Source of the DNA: Pseudomonas sp. BP8
GTDB taxonomy: Bacteria > Pseudomonadota > Gammaproteobacteria > Pseudomonadales > Pseudomonadaceae
Direction: 5' to 3'
Assembly: GCF_017875955.1 (NCBI RefSeq)
Contig: NZ_JAGINK010000001.1
Coordinates: 1,774,001-1,838,000 of the forward strand
DNA length: 64,000 nt
Shown here one piece after another: positions 30,445-40,077 of this stretch (position 1 is its first letter; each line of letters begins with the position of its first letter). The notes below the pieces were generated by a model that did no database searches, had not been told where the DNA came from, and saw only the letters and a list, made by a program, of their open reading frames with translations. The translations under genes were made by a program, and so were the position numbers.

Positions 30445-32085
30445 ATGGCGAGTAGTGTGGGCAGACGCGAAGTGATCAGCTGGATGGGTGTCGGTGCATT
30501 GGCACCGCTGCTCGGCGCCTGTTCTGCGCTCCCTGGGCAAGGCACTGGCAGTGCAGCGCTCGACCTGTTGTATGTGGCCGATACACTGGATGCCCGCCAA
30601 CCCGGCCTGGCCGTGGTGCCGGCGACCCGACTGGGACCGGTCAGCCATCTCGGCCGTGCGCCATGGATGACCGGCAGCAGCGCCAGTGCCGCGCACGCCG
30701 ACCTTGCGCCATTGCTCGACGCCAGCCAGGCGGGCGCTGCCCAGCTCGGTGGCTACCCGGTGTTGGCGGCGCTGCTCGAACAGTTGCGCAGCGAGGCCGG
30801 TGCGCATAACTGCCTGACCCTGGAGAACGGCCAGGGCTGGAACGGCAGCGGCCTGGCCTACCTGACGCAAGGCGAAAGCGGAGTGCAAGGCAGCCAGTTG
30901 CTCGGCAGCGAAGTACGCGTCAGCAGCGATGAACGAGTGCTCTGGCCGCAGCGTTGCGCGGCGCTCTATAAGCAATCCTCAGCGGTGACCCTCGCTGCCG
31001 GTCTTGCACCCGACCAGGCCAAGACGCTCGGTCTGGAAAGCCTGCGCCTGTTCGAGCGCGGCGGTGCGCGGATCGCGGTGGTGGGCGTCACCGATCCCTA
31101 CGCCCAGGATCAGAAAGCCTCGCTCAAGCAGTGGTATCAATCGCTGCAGCCTGTCTTCCAGCAAGCGCGGCGAGAGGCGGACCTGGTCGTGGCCTTGGCC
31201 GATGTCGGCACCGGTCCCGGCCTGTGGCTGGCCGAGCGGCTGCCTGAAATAGACGTACTGCTGTGCGCCCGCGGCCAGGACCTGTGGCCGGCCCCGGTGC
31301 AGGTCGCCCAGGCCAGCGGCCGTCGTGTACCGGTGCTGTTTGCCGGCTGCCGCGGCAGTGGCGCGTTTCGCCTGCGCTGCCAGCAGGTGGCGGGCCAGTG
31401 GCAGTTCGACGCACGCTTTTTCGCCGCCTTCGAACATCAACTGACCCCCGCCGCGCAGGGCCGGGTCGGCCCGCTGCGCAGCGTGCTGCGCCAGCAACGC
31501 GCCGGCCACGCCGCCTGGCTCGATCAACCGCTGGCGCGCGCACCGCAGGCGCTGTGGCGGCGCGACACGCGTGGCGGCAGTTGGGACCGTTTGCTGCATC
31601 AGGCGTTGGCTAACGACAGCAGCATGCCGGTGCTGTTGCCTGGCCTGCGCTACGACTACCCACTCGCAGCTGGCGAGGCGATCACCCGTGAACACCTGAT
31701 CAGCCTCACCGGCGGCTACCCCGCGCCGGTAGTCGAAGCCCCCGCGCGGCAGGTCGAGCAGGTCCTGGAAAACGCCGCCGAGCAATTGTTCGGTGACCCC
31801 CTGCTGCTGGATAACAGCCAGGACCTGCCACGTTGGCAAAGCCAGGCTTGGCGCGTCAGCTACAGCCCGCAGGGCAAGCGAATTGCCGGGCTCGATGCGG
31901 TCCAGGGGCTGTGCCGCACCTTTGGTCTGCAGTTCGATCCCCAGGCCGGTGAGCCATTGTGGCAGACCCTCGAAGCCTGGCTGGCGCGCCAGCCCAGCGA
32001 CTGGCAGCTGGCGCCGTTGCAACTGCCCGAGGTGCGCTACGTACAAGGTCATCCGGGCTGGCACCCACGGCAGCTGGCCTCGTGA
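30445..32085 (+). CDS. uxpA: SoxB/5'-nucleotidase-like Tat lipoprotein lacking metal ligands
   Basis: The ATG at 30445 is chosen because the longer frame starts inside the PhoB promoter; AAGGA lies upstream. The 546-residue protein has GRREVIS (RR at 7-8) and a lipobox LGAC with Cys at 26, followed by Ser. The rest aligns by eye along the whole SoxB/5'-nucleotidase fold, for example AQLGGYPVLAALLEQLRSEAG and AITREHLISLTGGYPAPVVE. Every expected metal motif is altered: TDTH is ADTL, DGGD is ENGQ, GHWE/GNHE is GSEV, SHNG is ADVG, GGHTHD is CARGQD. It is likely not a metal-dependent hydrolase. Its stop overlaps gspC. Confidence 0.75.
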   Translation: MASSVGRREVISWMGVGALAPLLGACSALPGQGTGSAALDLLYVADTLDARQPGLAVVPATRLGPVSHLGRAPWMTGSSASAAHADLAPLLDASQAGAAQLGGYPVLAALLEQLRSEAGAHNCLTLENGQGWNGSGLAYLTQGESGVQGSQLLGSEVRVSSDERVLWPQRCAALYKQSSAVTLAAGLAPDQAKTLGLESLRLFERGGARIAVVGVTDPYAQDQKASLKQWYQSLQPVFQQARREADLVVALADVGTGPGLWLAERLPEIDVLLCARGQDLWPAPVQVAQASGRRVPVLFAGCRGSGAFRLRCQQVAGQWQFDARFFAAFEHQLTPAAQGRVGPLRSVLRQQRAGHAAWLDQPLARAPQALWRRDTRGGSWDRLLHQALANDSSMPVLLPGLRYDYPLAAGEAITREHLISLTGGYPAPVVEAPARQVEQVLENAAEQLFGDPLLLDNSQDLPRWQSQAWRVSYSPQGKRIAGLDAVQGLCRTFGLQFDPQAGEPLWQTLEAWLARQPSDWQLAPLQLPEVRYVQGHPGWHPRQLAS

Positions 32086-32507
32086 CCTGGCGCAACCGGC
32101 TGCTCAATGGCGCGCTGTTGACCCTGGCCGGCTGGCTGGCCGCGCAGTGCGTGCTGCAAGCGAGCCGCCAGCCGCAGCCGGCGACCGCGAACGTAAGCGG
32201 CGAACAGCCGTTGCCGGGCCTGATGGTCGGCCACTGGCAGGCACCTGTCAGCGACGGCCTGATCCCCTTGACCCGGCTGCCCGTGCAGTACCTCGGCGGG
32301 CTGCGCGCCCAGCCGCTGTCGGCCACCGTCGTGGTCCTGCGCTACGGCCAGTTGGTGCGCACGCTTGGCCGTGGCCAGCGCCTGGCGCCCGGCATCGTCC
32401 TGCAGGACATCGACGCCGATGGCCTGATTTTCGACAACCAGGGGCGGCGCGAACGCCTGCCCTGGCCGCCACGGCCTGCCGTGACCGGCTTCAAGCGGCA
32501 AGGATGA
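32082..32507 (+). CDS. gspC: Type II secretion inner-membrane protein GspC (short form)
   Basis: Links the secretin to the inner-membrane platform. The GTG at 32082 overlaps the uxpA TGA (GTGA) and gives 141 residues: a membrane span near 8-24 (LLNGALLTLAGWLAAQCVL), a linker, and an HR-type domain (about 50-135; LPVQYLGGLRAQPLSATVVVL, GLIFDNQGRRERLPW). It has no C-terminal PDZ or coiled-coil domain, so it is much shorter than XcpP/OutC. Assignment rests on position before gspD and the HR pattern. Confidence 0.8.
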   Translation: MTWRNRLLNGALLTLAGWLAAQCVLQASRQPQPATANVSGEQPLPGLMVGHWQAPVSDGLIPLTRLPVQYLGGLRAQPLSATVVVLRYGQLVRTLGRGQRLAPGIVLQDIDADGLIFDNQGRRERLPWPPRPAVTGFKRQG

Positions 32508-32510
32508 GTG

Positions 32511-34472
32511 ATGTTTGCACGATACTGCATGACCGGTGTGTTGAGCCTGACCCTGATGGGCGCGCTGTCGCCGGCCTGGGCCGAAGAGCCGGAGTTCGAC
32601 GACAGCGGCACACCGGTCTATGAGGTGAATTTCGTCGACACCGAACTGGGTGAATTCATCGACAGCGTCTCGCGCATCACCGGCACCACCTTCATCGTCG
32701 ATCCGCGGGTCAAGGGCAAGGTCACCGTGCGCACCGTCGACCGGCATGACGCCGATGCGATCTACGACATCTTTCTCGCCCAGCTGCGCGCCCAGGGCTA
32801 TGCCGCGGTCGATCTGCCCAACGGCAGCGTGAAGATCGTCCCCGACCAGGCGGCGCGGCTGGAGCCGGTGCCGGTTGAAGCCGGCGGGGCAAAAACCGCC
32901 AGCAGTGATGGCGTGGCGACCCGCGTGTTCAATGTGCGCAACGCCGCCAGCGAGCAGATGCTTGGCATTCTCAAGCCGTTGATCGACCCCCGGGTGGGGG
33001 TGATCACGCCGTATCCGGCGGCCAATCTGCTGGTGGTCACCGATTGGCGCAGCAACCTTGAACGCATCGACAGCCTGTTGCGCCAGCTTGACCAGGTCAG
33101 TGACGAGCCGCTGCAGGTAATGAAGCTGCAGCATGCCAGCGCCGCCGACACCGCCCAGCTGATGACCCGCCTGCTGGCCAGCGAACAGGCTGCCGACCGC
33201 GCCCAGGTGGTGGCCGACCCGCGCAGCAATGCCTTGCTGGTGCGTGGCAGCGCCGACAGCCGCGAGCGCGTGCGGGCCTTGCTGGCCCAGCTCGACCGGC
33301 CCAGCGACAGCCTGCACAACAGCAATACCCAAGTGATCTACCTGCGCCATGCCAACGCCAGTGAAGTGGTCAAGGTGTTGCGCGGCCTCAGCCAGACCGG
33401 CGCCGTGCCCGCGGAAGGGCAGGGCGAAGGCAAGGAGCCAGCGCTGGCCATGGCCAGCGACTCGGGGATCCGCCTGGAGTATGAAGAGGGCACCAACGCC
33501 GTGGTCATGGTCGGCCCGGACAGCGAGCTGGCGGCCTACCGCAACATCGTCGAACAGCTCGACATTCGCCGCGCGCAGGTGGTGGTCGAGGCGATCATTG
33601 CCGAGGTCTCCGACAGCCAGGCGCAGGAGCTGGGCGTGCAGTGGCTGTTCGCTGACGAGAAGTTCGGTGCCGGTATCGTCAACTTCGGCAGCAACGGAGT
33701 GAATATCGCCAGCATCGCCGGGGCCGCTGCCAGTGGCGACAATACGGCGCTGGGTGATCTGCTCTCGGCCACCACCGGCGTTACCGCAGGCATCGGCAGT
33801 TTTGGTGGCGGCTTCAACTTCGCCATGTTGATCAATGCGCTCAAGGGCAAGAGCGGCTTCAACCTGTTGTCCACGCCCACCCTGCTGACCCTGGACAACG
33901 CCGAGGCGTCGATCCTGGTCGGTCAGGAAGTGCCCTTTGTCACCGGCTCGGTGACGCAGAACAATGCCAACCCGTACCAGACCATCGAGCGCAAGGAAGT
34001 CGGGGTCAAGCTGCGGATCAAGCCGCAGGTCAACATCGACAACAGCGTGCGCCTGGATATCGTCCAGGAGGTGTCGTCGATCGCCGACAGCACCAGCGCC
34101 AGTGACGTGATCACCAACAAGCGCGAGATCAAGACCAAGGTCATGGTCGAGGACAATGGCCTGGTGATTCTTGGCGGGCTGATCAGCGACGAGCTCAGCA
34201 CCAGCAACCAGCGTGTGCCGTTTCTTGGCGACATCCCTGGCTTGGGCCGGCTGTTCCGCTCCGACGCCAGCAAGAACACCAAGCAGAACCTGATGGTGTT
34301 CATTCGTCCGCGGATCCTGCGTGACGGGCCGAGCCTGGCGGGCCTGAGCCAGGAAAAGTACCGCAGCCTGCAACAGACCACCCCGCTGCAACTGCCAGAA
34401 CTGGCCGAAGGCATGCCGCTGCTCAAGGTGTTTCCGTCGAGCCGGGCGCGGCTTGAAGGAGGCAACTGGTAA
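32511..34472 (+). CDS. gspD: Type II secretion secretin GspD
   Basis: Outer-membrane channel of the secretion system. The ATG at 32511 follows AAGGA by 6 bases and gives 653 residues with a signal peptide ending near SPAWAEE. N0-N3 domains cover about 30-330 (for example [51 protein letters not shown]), then the secretin core with VPFVTGSVT and [29 protein letters not shown]. Its TAA overlaps the gspE ATG. A pilotin gene is not seen nearby. Confidence 0.96.
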   Translation: MFARYCMTGVLSLTLMGALSPAWAEEPEFDDSGTPVYEVNFVDTELGEFIDSVSRITGTTFIVDPRVKGKVTVRTVDRHDADAIYDIFLAQLRAQGYAAVDLPNGSVKIVPDQAARLEPVPVEAGGAKTASSDGVATRVFNVRNAASEQMLGILKPLIDPRVGVITPYPAANLLVVTDWRSNLERIDSLLRQLDQVSDEPLQVMKLQHASAADTAQLMTRLLASEQAADRAQVVADPRSNALLVRGSADSRERVRALLAQLDRPSDSLHNSNTQVIYLRHANASEVVKVLRGLSQTGAVPAEGQGEGKEPALAMASDSGIRLEYEEGTNAVVMVGPDSELAAYRNIVEQLDIRRAQVVVEAIIAEVSDSQAQELGVQWLFADEKFGAGIVNFGSNGVNIASIAGAAASGDNTALGDLLSATTGVTAGIGSFGGGFNFAMLINALKGKSGFNLLSTPTLLTLDNAEASILVGQEVPFVTGSVTQNNANPYQTIERKEVGVKLRIKPQVNIDNSVRLDIVQEVSSIADSTSASDVITNKREIKTKVMVEDNGLVILGGLISDELSTSNQRVPFLGDIPGLGRLFRSDASKNTKQNLMVFIRPRILRDGPSLAGLSQEKYRSLQQTTPLQLPELAEGMPLLKVFPSSRARLEGGNW

Positions 34473-35920
34473 TGCTGCCCTATCGCCTTGCACGCCAAGC
34501 CGGCCTGGCCATGCTGCCGCACGCCGAAGGCTGGCAGCTATGGCTGCGGCCAGATGCCGACAGCGATCAGTTGCACGAACTGCTGCGCGTGCATGGCCAG
34601 CCGAGCGAGCTTGAATACCTTGACGCCGCGGCGTTCGATAGCCGCCTTGGCCAACTCTACGAAGCGGGCAGTGCCAGCACTGAAGCGCTGATTGAAGGCA
34701 TCGGCGAGCGGGTCGACCTGGACAGCCTGATGAACGAGCTGCCGCGCATCGAAGACCTGCTCGAAAGCGATGACGAAGCGCCGGTGATTCGCCTGATCAA
34801 CGGCCTGTTCGGCCAGGCTTTGCGCCTGCGCGCCTCGGACATCCACATCGAGACCTTCGAGCAGAGTCTGGTGGTGCGCCTGCGCGTCGATGGCCACCTG
34901 CGCGAAGTGCTGCGCCCACCGCGGGCGCTGTCGGCCATGCTGGTGTCGCGGATCAAGGTCATGGCACGCCTCGACATCGCCGAGAAGCGCCAGCCCCAGG
35001 ATGGCCGCATTACGCTGCGCGCCGCCGGCCGCGAGGTCGATGTACGGGTGTCGACCTTGCCCGGCATTCATGGCGAGCGGGTGGTGATGCGCGTGCTCGA
35101 CAAACAGGCCAGTCTGCTCGCGTTGACCAACCTGGGCATGCCCGAGGCGGTCTTGCGCGGCCTGCGCAGTTGCCTGGCACGGCCCAACGGTATCGTCCTC
35201 AGCACCGGCCCGACCGGTTCGGGCAAGACCACCACGCTGTATGCCAGCCTCAACAGCCTGAATGACGGCAGCCGCAATATCCTCACCGTCGAAGACCCGG
35301 TCGAATACGCCATTGCCGGCATCGGTCAGACTGCGATCAACCCGCGCGCCGGGCTGACCTTCGCCAGTGGCCTGCGGGCGATCCTGCGCCAGGACCCGGA
35401 CGTGATCATGCTCGGTGAGATTCGTGACCAGGAGACCGCGCAGATCGCCGTACAGGCGAGCCTGACCGGCCATCTGGTGTTATCGACCCTGCACACCAAC
35501 AGCGCTGTCGGCGCGGTCACGCGCTTGCGCGACATGGGCATCGAGCCGTTTCTGATCGCCTCGTGCCTGCGCGGGGTACTGGCCCAGCGGCTGGTGCGAC
35601 GATTGTGCAGCTGTGCCGTGGCGCAACCGTTGCAAAGCGCCGAGCGCCAGCTGTGGCCAGAGCTGGCCGGGTTGAGCGAGACCTACCATGCAGTCGGCTG
35701 TGATGAGTGCCAGGGCAGTGGCTATAGCGGCCGCTTGGGCCTGTACGAATTCATTGAGCTGGACCCGGGCCTGGTCGCGCTGTTGTACGACGGCGCCAGC
35801 GAACTGGCCATGCAGGACTATCTGGTCGAGCGCCGAAAGAGCCTGGTGAGCATGGCCAGCGACTGCCTCCGGCAGGGCCAGACCAGCCTTGCCGAAGTGT
35901 TGCGCGTGGTCCAGGGCTGA
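34472..35920 (+). CDS. gspE: Type II secretion ATPase GspE
   Basis: Cytoplasmic hexameric ATPase driving pseudopilus assembly. The 482-residue protein has the N-terminal GspL-binding region, Walker [15 protein letters not shown] near residues 246-259, the Asp box and Walker B ([16 protein letters not shown]), a His box ([14 protein letters not shown]), and a C-terminal four-cysteine metal site (CSC...CDEC). All catalytic motifs look intact. It starts within the gspD stop and ends 3 bases before gspF. Confidence 0.96.
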   Translation: MLPYRLARQAGLAMLPHAEGWQLWLRPDADSDQLHELLRVHGQPSELEYLDAAAFDSRLGQLYEAGSASTEALIEGIGERVDLDSLMNELPRIEDLLESDDEAPVIRLINGLFGQALRLRASDIHIETFEQSLVVRLRVDGHLREVLRPPRALSAMLVSRIKVMARLDIAEKRQPQDGRITLRAAGREVDVRVSTLPGIHGERVVMRVLDKQASLLALTNLGMPEAVLRGLRSCLARPNGIVLSTGPTGSGKTTTLYASLNSLNDGSRNILTVEDPVEYAIAGIGQTAINPRAGLTFASGLRAILRQDPDVIMLGEIRDQETAQIAVQASLTGHLVLSTLHTNSAVGAVTRLRDMGIEPFLIASCLRGVLAQRLVRRLCSCAVAQPLQSAERQLWPELAGLSETYHAVGCDECQGSGYSGRLGLYEFIELDPGLVALLYDGASELAMQDYLVERRKSLVSMASDCLRQGQTSLAEVLRVVQG

Positions 35921-35923
35921 CCT

Positions 35924-37126
35924 ATGCCGACCTATCGCTACCAGGCCGTCGACCTCGCCGGCAAAACCCACGGCGCCAGCCTTCAGGCCGACAGCGAGCG
36001 GCATGCGCGGCAGTTGCTGCGCGAGCAGGGCTTGTTCGCGCGGCACCTGAAACGCCAGGACAGCGGCGCTGCCAAACCGCGTCGCCAGCGCCTGAGTCGC
36101 GCCCAATTGTGCGAGCTGACCCGCCAGTTGGCCACCCTCAGTGGCGCCGGTATCCCGCTGGTGGATGCCCTGCAAACGCTCGAGCGGCAACTGCGCCAGC
36201 CAGCGCTGCATGCCGTGCTGGTGGCCGTGCGCGGGGCCTTGGCCGAGGGCTTGGGGCTGGCCCGCAGCCTGGCCCGTCAGGGCGCACCGTTCACCGGGCT
36301 GTACTGCGCGCTGGTCGAAGCCGGTGAGCGCTCCGGGCGCCTGGCCCAAGTGTTGACGCGCCTGGCCGATCACCTCGAACAGGTCCAGCGCCAGCAGCAC
36401 AAGGCGCGCACCGCCTTGATCTACCCGAGCGTGCTGATGGGCGTGTCGCTGGCGGTGGTGGTCGGCCTGATGACCTTCGTCGTGCCCAAGCTCACTGAAC
36501 AATTCGCTCATTCCGGGCAGAGCCTGCCGCTGGTCACTGCAGTGCTGATCGGCATCAGCCAGGGCCTGGTCAGCGCCGGGCCCTGGCTGCTCGGCGCGGC
36601 GCTCATGGCAACGCTGCTCGGCGGCTGGCTGTTGCGCAAGCCGCACTGGTGCCTGCGCCGCGACCAGCTGTTGCTGCGCCTGCCGCGTATCGGCGGCCTC
36701 CTGCAGGTACTCGAAAGCGCGCGGCTGGCCCGTAGCCTGGCGATTCTCAGTGGCAGCGGCGTGGCCTTGCTCGAAGCGCTGCAGGTGGCTACCGAGACGG
36801 TCGGCAACCGGCGCATCCGGCTGGCCATGGAGCAGGTCCGCCAGCAGGTGCAGGGCGGCACCAGCCTGCACCGCGCGCTGGACGCCAGCCAACAGTTTCC
36901 GCCGTTGCTGGTGAACATGGTCGGCAGTGGCGAGGCCAGCGGCACCCTGGCCGACATGCTCGAACGTGTCGCCGATGACCAGGAGCGCGGCTTCGCCCGC
37001 CAGGTCGACACGGCCATGGCGCTGTTCGAACCACTGATGATCCTGGTGATGGGCGGCGTGGTGCTGTTCATCGTGCTCGCAGTACTGCTACCGATCATGC
37101 AACTGAACCAGGGCCTGCAATTGTGA
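35924..37126 (+). CDS. gspF: Type II secretion inner-membrane platform protein GspF
   Basis: Polytopic platform protein contacting GspE and GspL. The 400-residue protein has two repeated GspF domains (about 65-190 and 268-390), three membrane spans, and signatures LTRQLATLSGAGIPLVDAL and LARSLAILSGSGVALLEAL at matching places in each repeat. EAGERSGRL and GSGEASGTL are the paired turns. The start is 3 bases after gspE. Confidence 0.96.
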   Translation: MPTYRYQAVDLAGKTHGASLQADSERHARQLLREQGLFARHLKRQDSGAAKPRRQRLSRAQLCELTRQLATLSGAGIPLVDALQTLERQLRQPALHAVLVAVRGALAEGLGLARSLARQGAPFTGLYCALVEAGERSGRLAQVLTRLADHLEQVQRQQHKARTALIYPSVLMGVSLAVVVGLMTFVVPKLTEQFAHSGQSLPLVTAVLIGISQGLVSAGPWLLGAALMATLLGGWLLRKPHWCLRRDQLLLRLPRIGGLLQVLESARLARSLAILSGSGVALLEALQVATETVGNRRIRLAMEQVRQQVQGGTSLHRALDASQQFPPLLVNMVGSGEASGTLADMLERVADDQERGFARQVDTAMALFEPLMILVMGGVVLFIVLAVLLPIMQLNQGLQL

Positions 37127-37140
37127 TGAGGAGAATCGAC

Positions 37141-37575
37141 ATGCAGCACCGACGCAAGCGTCAACGGGGTTTCACCTTGATGGAAATCATGGTGGTGATC
37201 TTCATCATCGGCCTGTTGATCGCGGTGGTCGCGCCCAGCGTGCTGGGCAACCAGGACAAGGCCATGCGGCAGAAGGTCATGGCCGACCTGGCAACCCTGG
37301 AACAGGCGCTGGACATGTACCGCCTCGACAACCTGCGCTTTCCCAGCAGCGAGCAGGGCCTGGCCGCGCTGGTGAAGAAGCCGGCGCAGGAACCCGTGCC
37401 GCGCGCCTGGCGCAGTGACGGCTATATTCGCCGCCTGCCCGAAGACCCTTGGGGCACCCCGTACCAGTACCGCATGCCGGGCGAACATGGCCGGGTCGAT
37501 GTCTATTCGCTGGGCGCTGATGGCGTGCCGGGTGGCGAGGCGCTGGACGCCGACCTGGGCAACTGGGAGCTGTGA
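37141..37575 (+). CDS. gspG: Type II secretion major pseudopilin GspG
   Basis: Main subunit of the pseudopilus. The ATG at 37141 is preferred to the ATG at 37126 because GAGGAG lies 7 bases before it; this gives 144 residues. The prepilin signature QRGFTLMEIMVVIFIIGLL has the cleavage Gly and Glu at mature position 5. LPEDPWGTPYQYR is the conserved GspG loop and DLGNWEL the C-terminal end. Processing requires a PilD-type peptidase, not encoded here. Confidence 0.97.
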   Translation: MQHRRKRQRGFTLMEIMVVIFIIGLLIAVVAPSVLGNQDKAMRQKVMADLATLEQALDMYRLDNLRFPSSEQGLAALVKKPAQEPVPRAWRSDGYIRRLPEDPWGTPYQYRMPGEHGRVDVYSLGADGVPGGEALDADLGNWEL

Positions 37576-37578
37576 CCC

Positions 37579-38016
37579 ATGCCGGCGCAGCGCGGCTTCA
37601 GCCTGATCGAGTTGCTGGTGGTGCTGGCCATTGCCGGGCTGATGACCGGCCTCAGCGTGGCCTGGCTCGACAGTGGCAGCAGCCGGATCGACCAGGCCCT
37701 TGCCCGGCTGGCCGCAGAGACCCGCGAGCAGTCTACCCTGGCCCGGCATGCCGGGCAGTTGCGCGGGCTGCGCTGGAACGGCCAGCGGCCGGAGTTTGTC
37801 CGCCGCGAGGGCGATGCCTGGCAGGTGGAACCGACGCACCTCGGCGACTGGCCGGAGGCGTTGCGCCCGGACTGGCCTGCCAGCAGCGCCCCGCAGCTGA
37901 TCTTCACCCCCGACGGCTGGGCACGTCCCGGCACAGTGCTGTGGCAGTGGCCGCAGGGCAGCCAGCGCTGGCAGTGGCAGCGCGACGGTCAACTGCACAC
38001 GGCCAGTACCCCATGA
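37579..38016 (+). CDS. gspH: Type II secretion minor pseudopilin GspH
   Basis: Minor pseudopilin of 145 residues with the signature QRGFSLIELLVVLAIAGLM (cleavage Gly and Glu5) directly after a short leader. The rest is Trp- and Arg-rich and poorly conserved, as usual in GspH. It starts 3 bases after gspG and its TGA overlaps the gspI ATG. Assignment as GspH rests on order and length. Confidence 0.87.
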   Translation: MPAQRGFSLIELLVVLAIAGLMTGLSVAWLDSGSSRIDQALARLAAETREQSTLARHAGQLRGLRWNGQRPEFVRREGDAWQVEPTHLGDWPEALRPDWPASSAPQLIFTPDGWARPGTVLWQWPQGSQRWQWQRDGQLHTASTP

Positions 38017-38381
38017 GGGCCCGTCAGCGCGGCTTCACCCTGCTCGAAGTGGTCGTCGCCCTGGCGATTGCCGCCGTGCTGGCGGTGATCGCCAGCCAGG
38101 TCCTGCGCCAGCGCCTGGCTGTGCAGGAGGTCATCCAGCAGCACCGGCTCGGCCTGCTCTGCGCGCGTGAACTGCAAGCGCGGTTTGCCGTCGAGCAGTA
38201 CTGGCCGCCGACCCAGCGCGACAGCGGCGTGCTCAACCAGGGCAGCCAGGCCTGTCATTGGCAACTGCAGCTGCGCGGCACCGGCGTGCGCGACTTGCGC
38301 CGGGGTGATCTGCAGCTGTTTGCCGACCGCGACCAGCGCGTGCCGCTGGGCCAGTACAGCGTGTTTGTGGAGCGCCCATGA
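38013..38381 (+). CDS. gspI: Type II secretion minor pseudopilin GspI
   Basis: Minor pseudopilin of 122 residues. The ATG at 38013 forms an ATGA overlap with gspH. The signature QRGFTLLEVVVALAIAAVLAV has the cleavage Gly and Glu5. CHWQLQLRGTGVRDLRRGDL resembles the C-terminal half of GspI. An open frame starting further upstream in the same phase runs antiparallel to the logic of the operon and is not used. Confidence 0.86.
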   Translation: MRARQRGFTLLEVVVALAIAAVLAVIASQVLRQRLAVQEVIQQHRLGLLCARELQARFAVEQYWPPTQRDSGVLNQGSQACHWQLQLRGTGVRDLRRGDLQLFADRDQRVPLGQYSVFVERP

Positions 38382-38968
38382 AACGCCGTCAAGCCGGCCT
38401 GACCCTGATCGAACTGATGGTTGCGCTGGCCTTGACTGCGCTGCTCGGCATCATGCTCGCAGCCCTTGTCAATGGCTGGCTGAAGGTCCGCGAGCGGCTC
38501 GACACGCCGACCGCCGACACTGACGTGCTGGAGTTTTGCCTGGCACTGGAGCGGCGCTTCGACAGCCCGGTGCTGCGCCGCGTGTACGAGCAGCGCCTGC
38601 CATTGGCCGTGCGCTGGCTCGACTGGCAACCGCAGCACGATCAACTGCTCTGGGTAGCTGCCGCGGCCTGGCCGCAGGCCGAGGGTGGTTCGCGCCTGCA
38701 ACGCCAGCGTCTGCGTTACCAGCCCCGCGAGCAGCAACTGCTGCTGGAAAGCTCGGCCGACCTGTATGCCGTGGGCGCGCCGCAGTGGGTGGTGCGCGAG
38801 CGTCTGCAGCGGGTCAGTGCCTGGAATGTCTTTTATCACCAGGGTGGCCGCTGGCTGGCCTGGCCATCTGATCAGCCCGCGCACCCCGGTCGTGGCGTGC
38901 GTGTGCAATTGCAGCGTGACGGAGCACCTTATGTCTGCACATTTGCCTTGCCCCATGGGCTCTCATGA
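38378..38968 (+). CDS. gspJ: Type II secretion minor pseudopilin GspJ
   Basis: Minor pseudopilin of 196 residues, the length expected for GspJ. The start overlaps the gspI stop (ATGA). The prepilin signature QAGLTLIELMVALALTALLG has Leu instead of the usual Phe after the cleavage Gly but retains Glu5. The later part contains LERRFDSPVLRR and RERLQRVSAWNVFYHQGG, typical of the family tip-complex domain. Confidence 0.87.
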   Translation: MKRRQAGLTLIELMVALALTALLGIMLAALVNGWLKVRERLDTPTADTDVLEFCLALERRFDSPVLRRVYEQRLPLAVRWLDWQPQHDQLLWVAAAAWPQAEGGSRLQRQRLRYQPREQQLLLESSADLYAVGAPQWVVRERLQRVSAWNVFYHQGGRWLAWPSDQPAHPGRGVRVQLQRDGAPYVCTFALPHGLS

Positions 38969-38979
38969 AGGGGGCGCGC

Positions 38980-40077
38980 ATGACGCCTGACTGGTTACGA
39001 CGAGCGCCGGCCCGGCCCTGGCTGCTGCTGCGCCCTGGCAGCGCCGGGCAGCCGTGGGACTGGCTGCTGGTGGAGCGCGGCCAGCCTAGCCGTGAGGGGC
39101 AGGGCGAACCGCCGGCGCATCTCGCTGGACGCATCGCCTTGATCGTTCCGGCGCAGCTGTGCAGCCATTTTCAGTTGCCGGCGCCGCCCGGGCTCAAGCG
39201 CGAGGAGTGGCCGTTGTTACTCGAAGAGCGGCTGTTGCAGAGCAGCGAAGAGGTGCTGTGTGCCTGCCTGCAGCGGCTACCGGGGCAACTGCGTCTGGCC
39301 GTGGTTGCCCGCGCTGCGCTTGAAGGCTGGCGACAGCAGTGTGCGCAGTGGGGCTTGGTGGTCGAGCGCACCTGGGCAGAAATGCAGCTGCTGCCGGTGG
39401 CGCAGCCGGGGTGTGGTTGGTCGTGGCGACGGGATGAGGGCGTGGAGCTGCTCAAAGGTACCGCCAGCGATGGCCAAGAGCACTGGCTGTGCTGGCCGGG
39501 CTCCTTGGGCGAGGTGCCGTCGCGACCCTGGAGCGAACTCTCGCTCGCCTCCATGGCGGGGCGTTGGCCCACGCGCTTGATGGCGTTGGATGGTCTGCCC
39601 GGGCTGTTCGAGTCACCGCGGCTGCGCCAGCCTCATGGCCTGCCGCGTAGCCAGGTGCGCCTGGCGGCGGGATGTTTACTGCTGGCCGCGGTGTGGGGCG
39701 GCCTCTGGTTGAGCCAGCAGTGGCGCCAAGGCCAGCTCTATCGCCAGCAGGTGATTGCCGTGACCGGCGAGCAGACCGGCGTGCGCCAGGCGGCGTTGGT
39801 ACTCAAGCGCCTGCAGCAGGATCAGCACGAACGGCGGGTGCGTCTGCGCCAGCTCGAAGGCTTGCAGGCTCAACTGCAACAGTGGCTGAGCGAGCATCCC
39901 GGCTGGCGCTTGCATGCAGTGCGTTTCGATGGCCAGCGCTGGCACGTGCGGCTGGCCGGGGAGGGGGCTGGGCCCGCCTGGCAAACGCTGGCTGGCGCTG
40001 CGGGGGCCAAGGTCGAGGTGAGTGACGATGGCCAGCCAGGGCAGTGGCAAGCAGTGTTCGACTTGGGAGCAGCGTGA
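38980..40077 (+). CDS. gspL: Type II secretion inner-membrane protein GspL
   Basis: Couples the GspE ATPase to GspM. The ATG at 38980 has AAGGGGG before it; an in-frame ATG at 38965 overlapping the gspJ stop is the alternative. The 365-residue protein has an actin-like cytoplasmic part (about 1-220), one membrane span (LAAGCLLLAAVWGGLWL, about 229-245) and a short ferredoxin-like periplasmic domain with LQQWLSEHPGWRLHAVRFDG. Sequence conservation is modest; order and topology decide the call. Confidence 0.85.
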   Translation: MTPDWLRRAPARPWLLLRPGSAGQPWDWLLVERGQPSREGQGEPPAHLAGRIALIVPAQLCSHFQLPAPPGLKREEWPLLLEERLLQSSEEVLCACLQRLPGQLRLAVVARAALEGWRQQCAQWGLVVERTWAEMQLLPVAQPGCGWSWRRDEGVELLKGTASDGQEHWLCWPGSLGEVPSRPWSELSLASMAGRWPTRLMALDGLPGLFESPRLRQPHGLPRSQVRLAAGCLLLAAVWGGLWLSQQWRQGQLYRQQVIAVTGEQTGVRQAALVLKRLQQDQHERRVRLRQLEGLQAQLQQWLSEHPGWRLHAVRFDGQRWHVRLAGEGAGPAWQTLAGAAGAKVEVSDDGQPGQWQAVFDLGAA

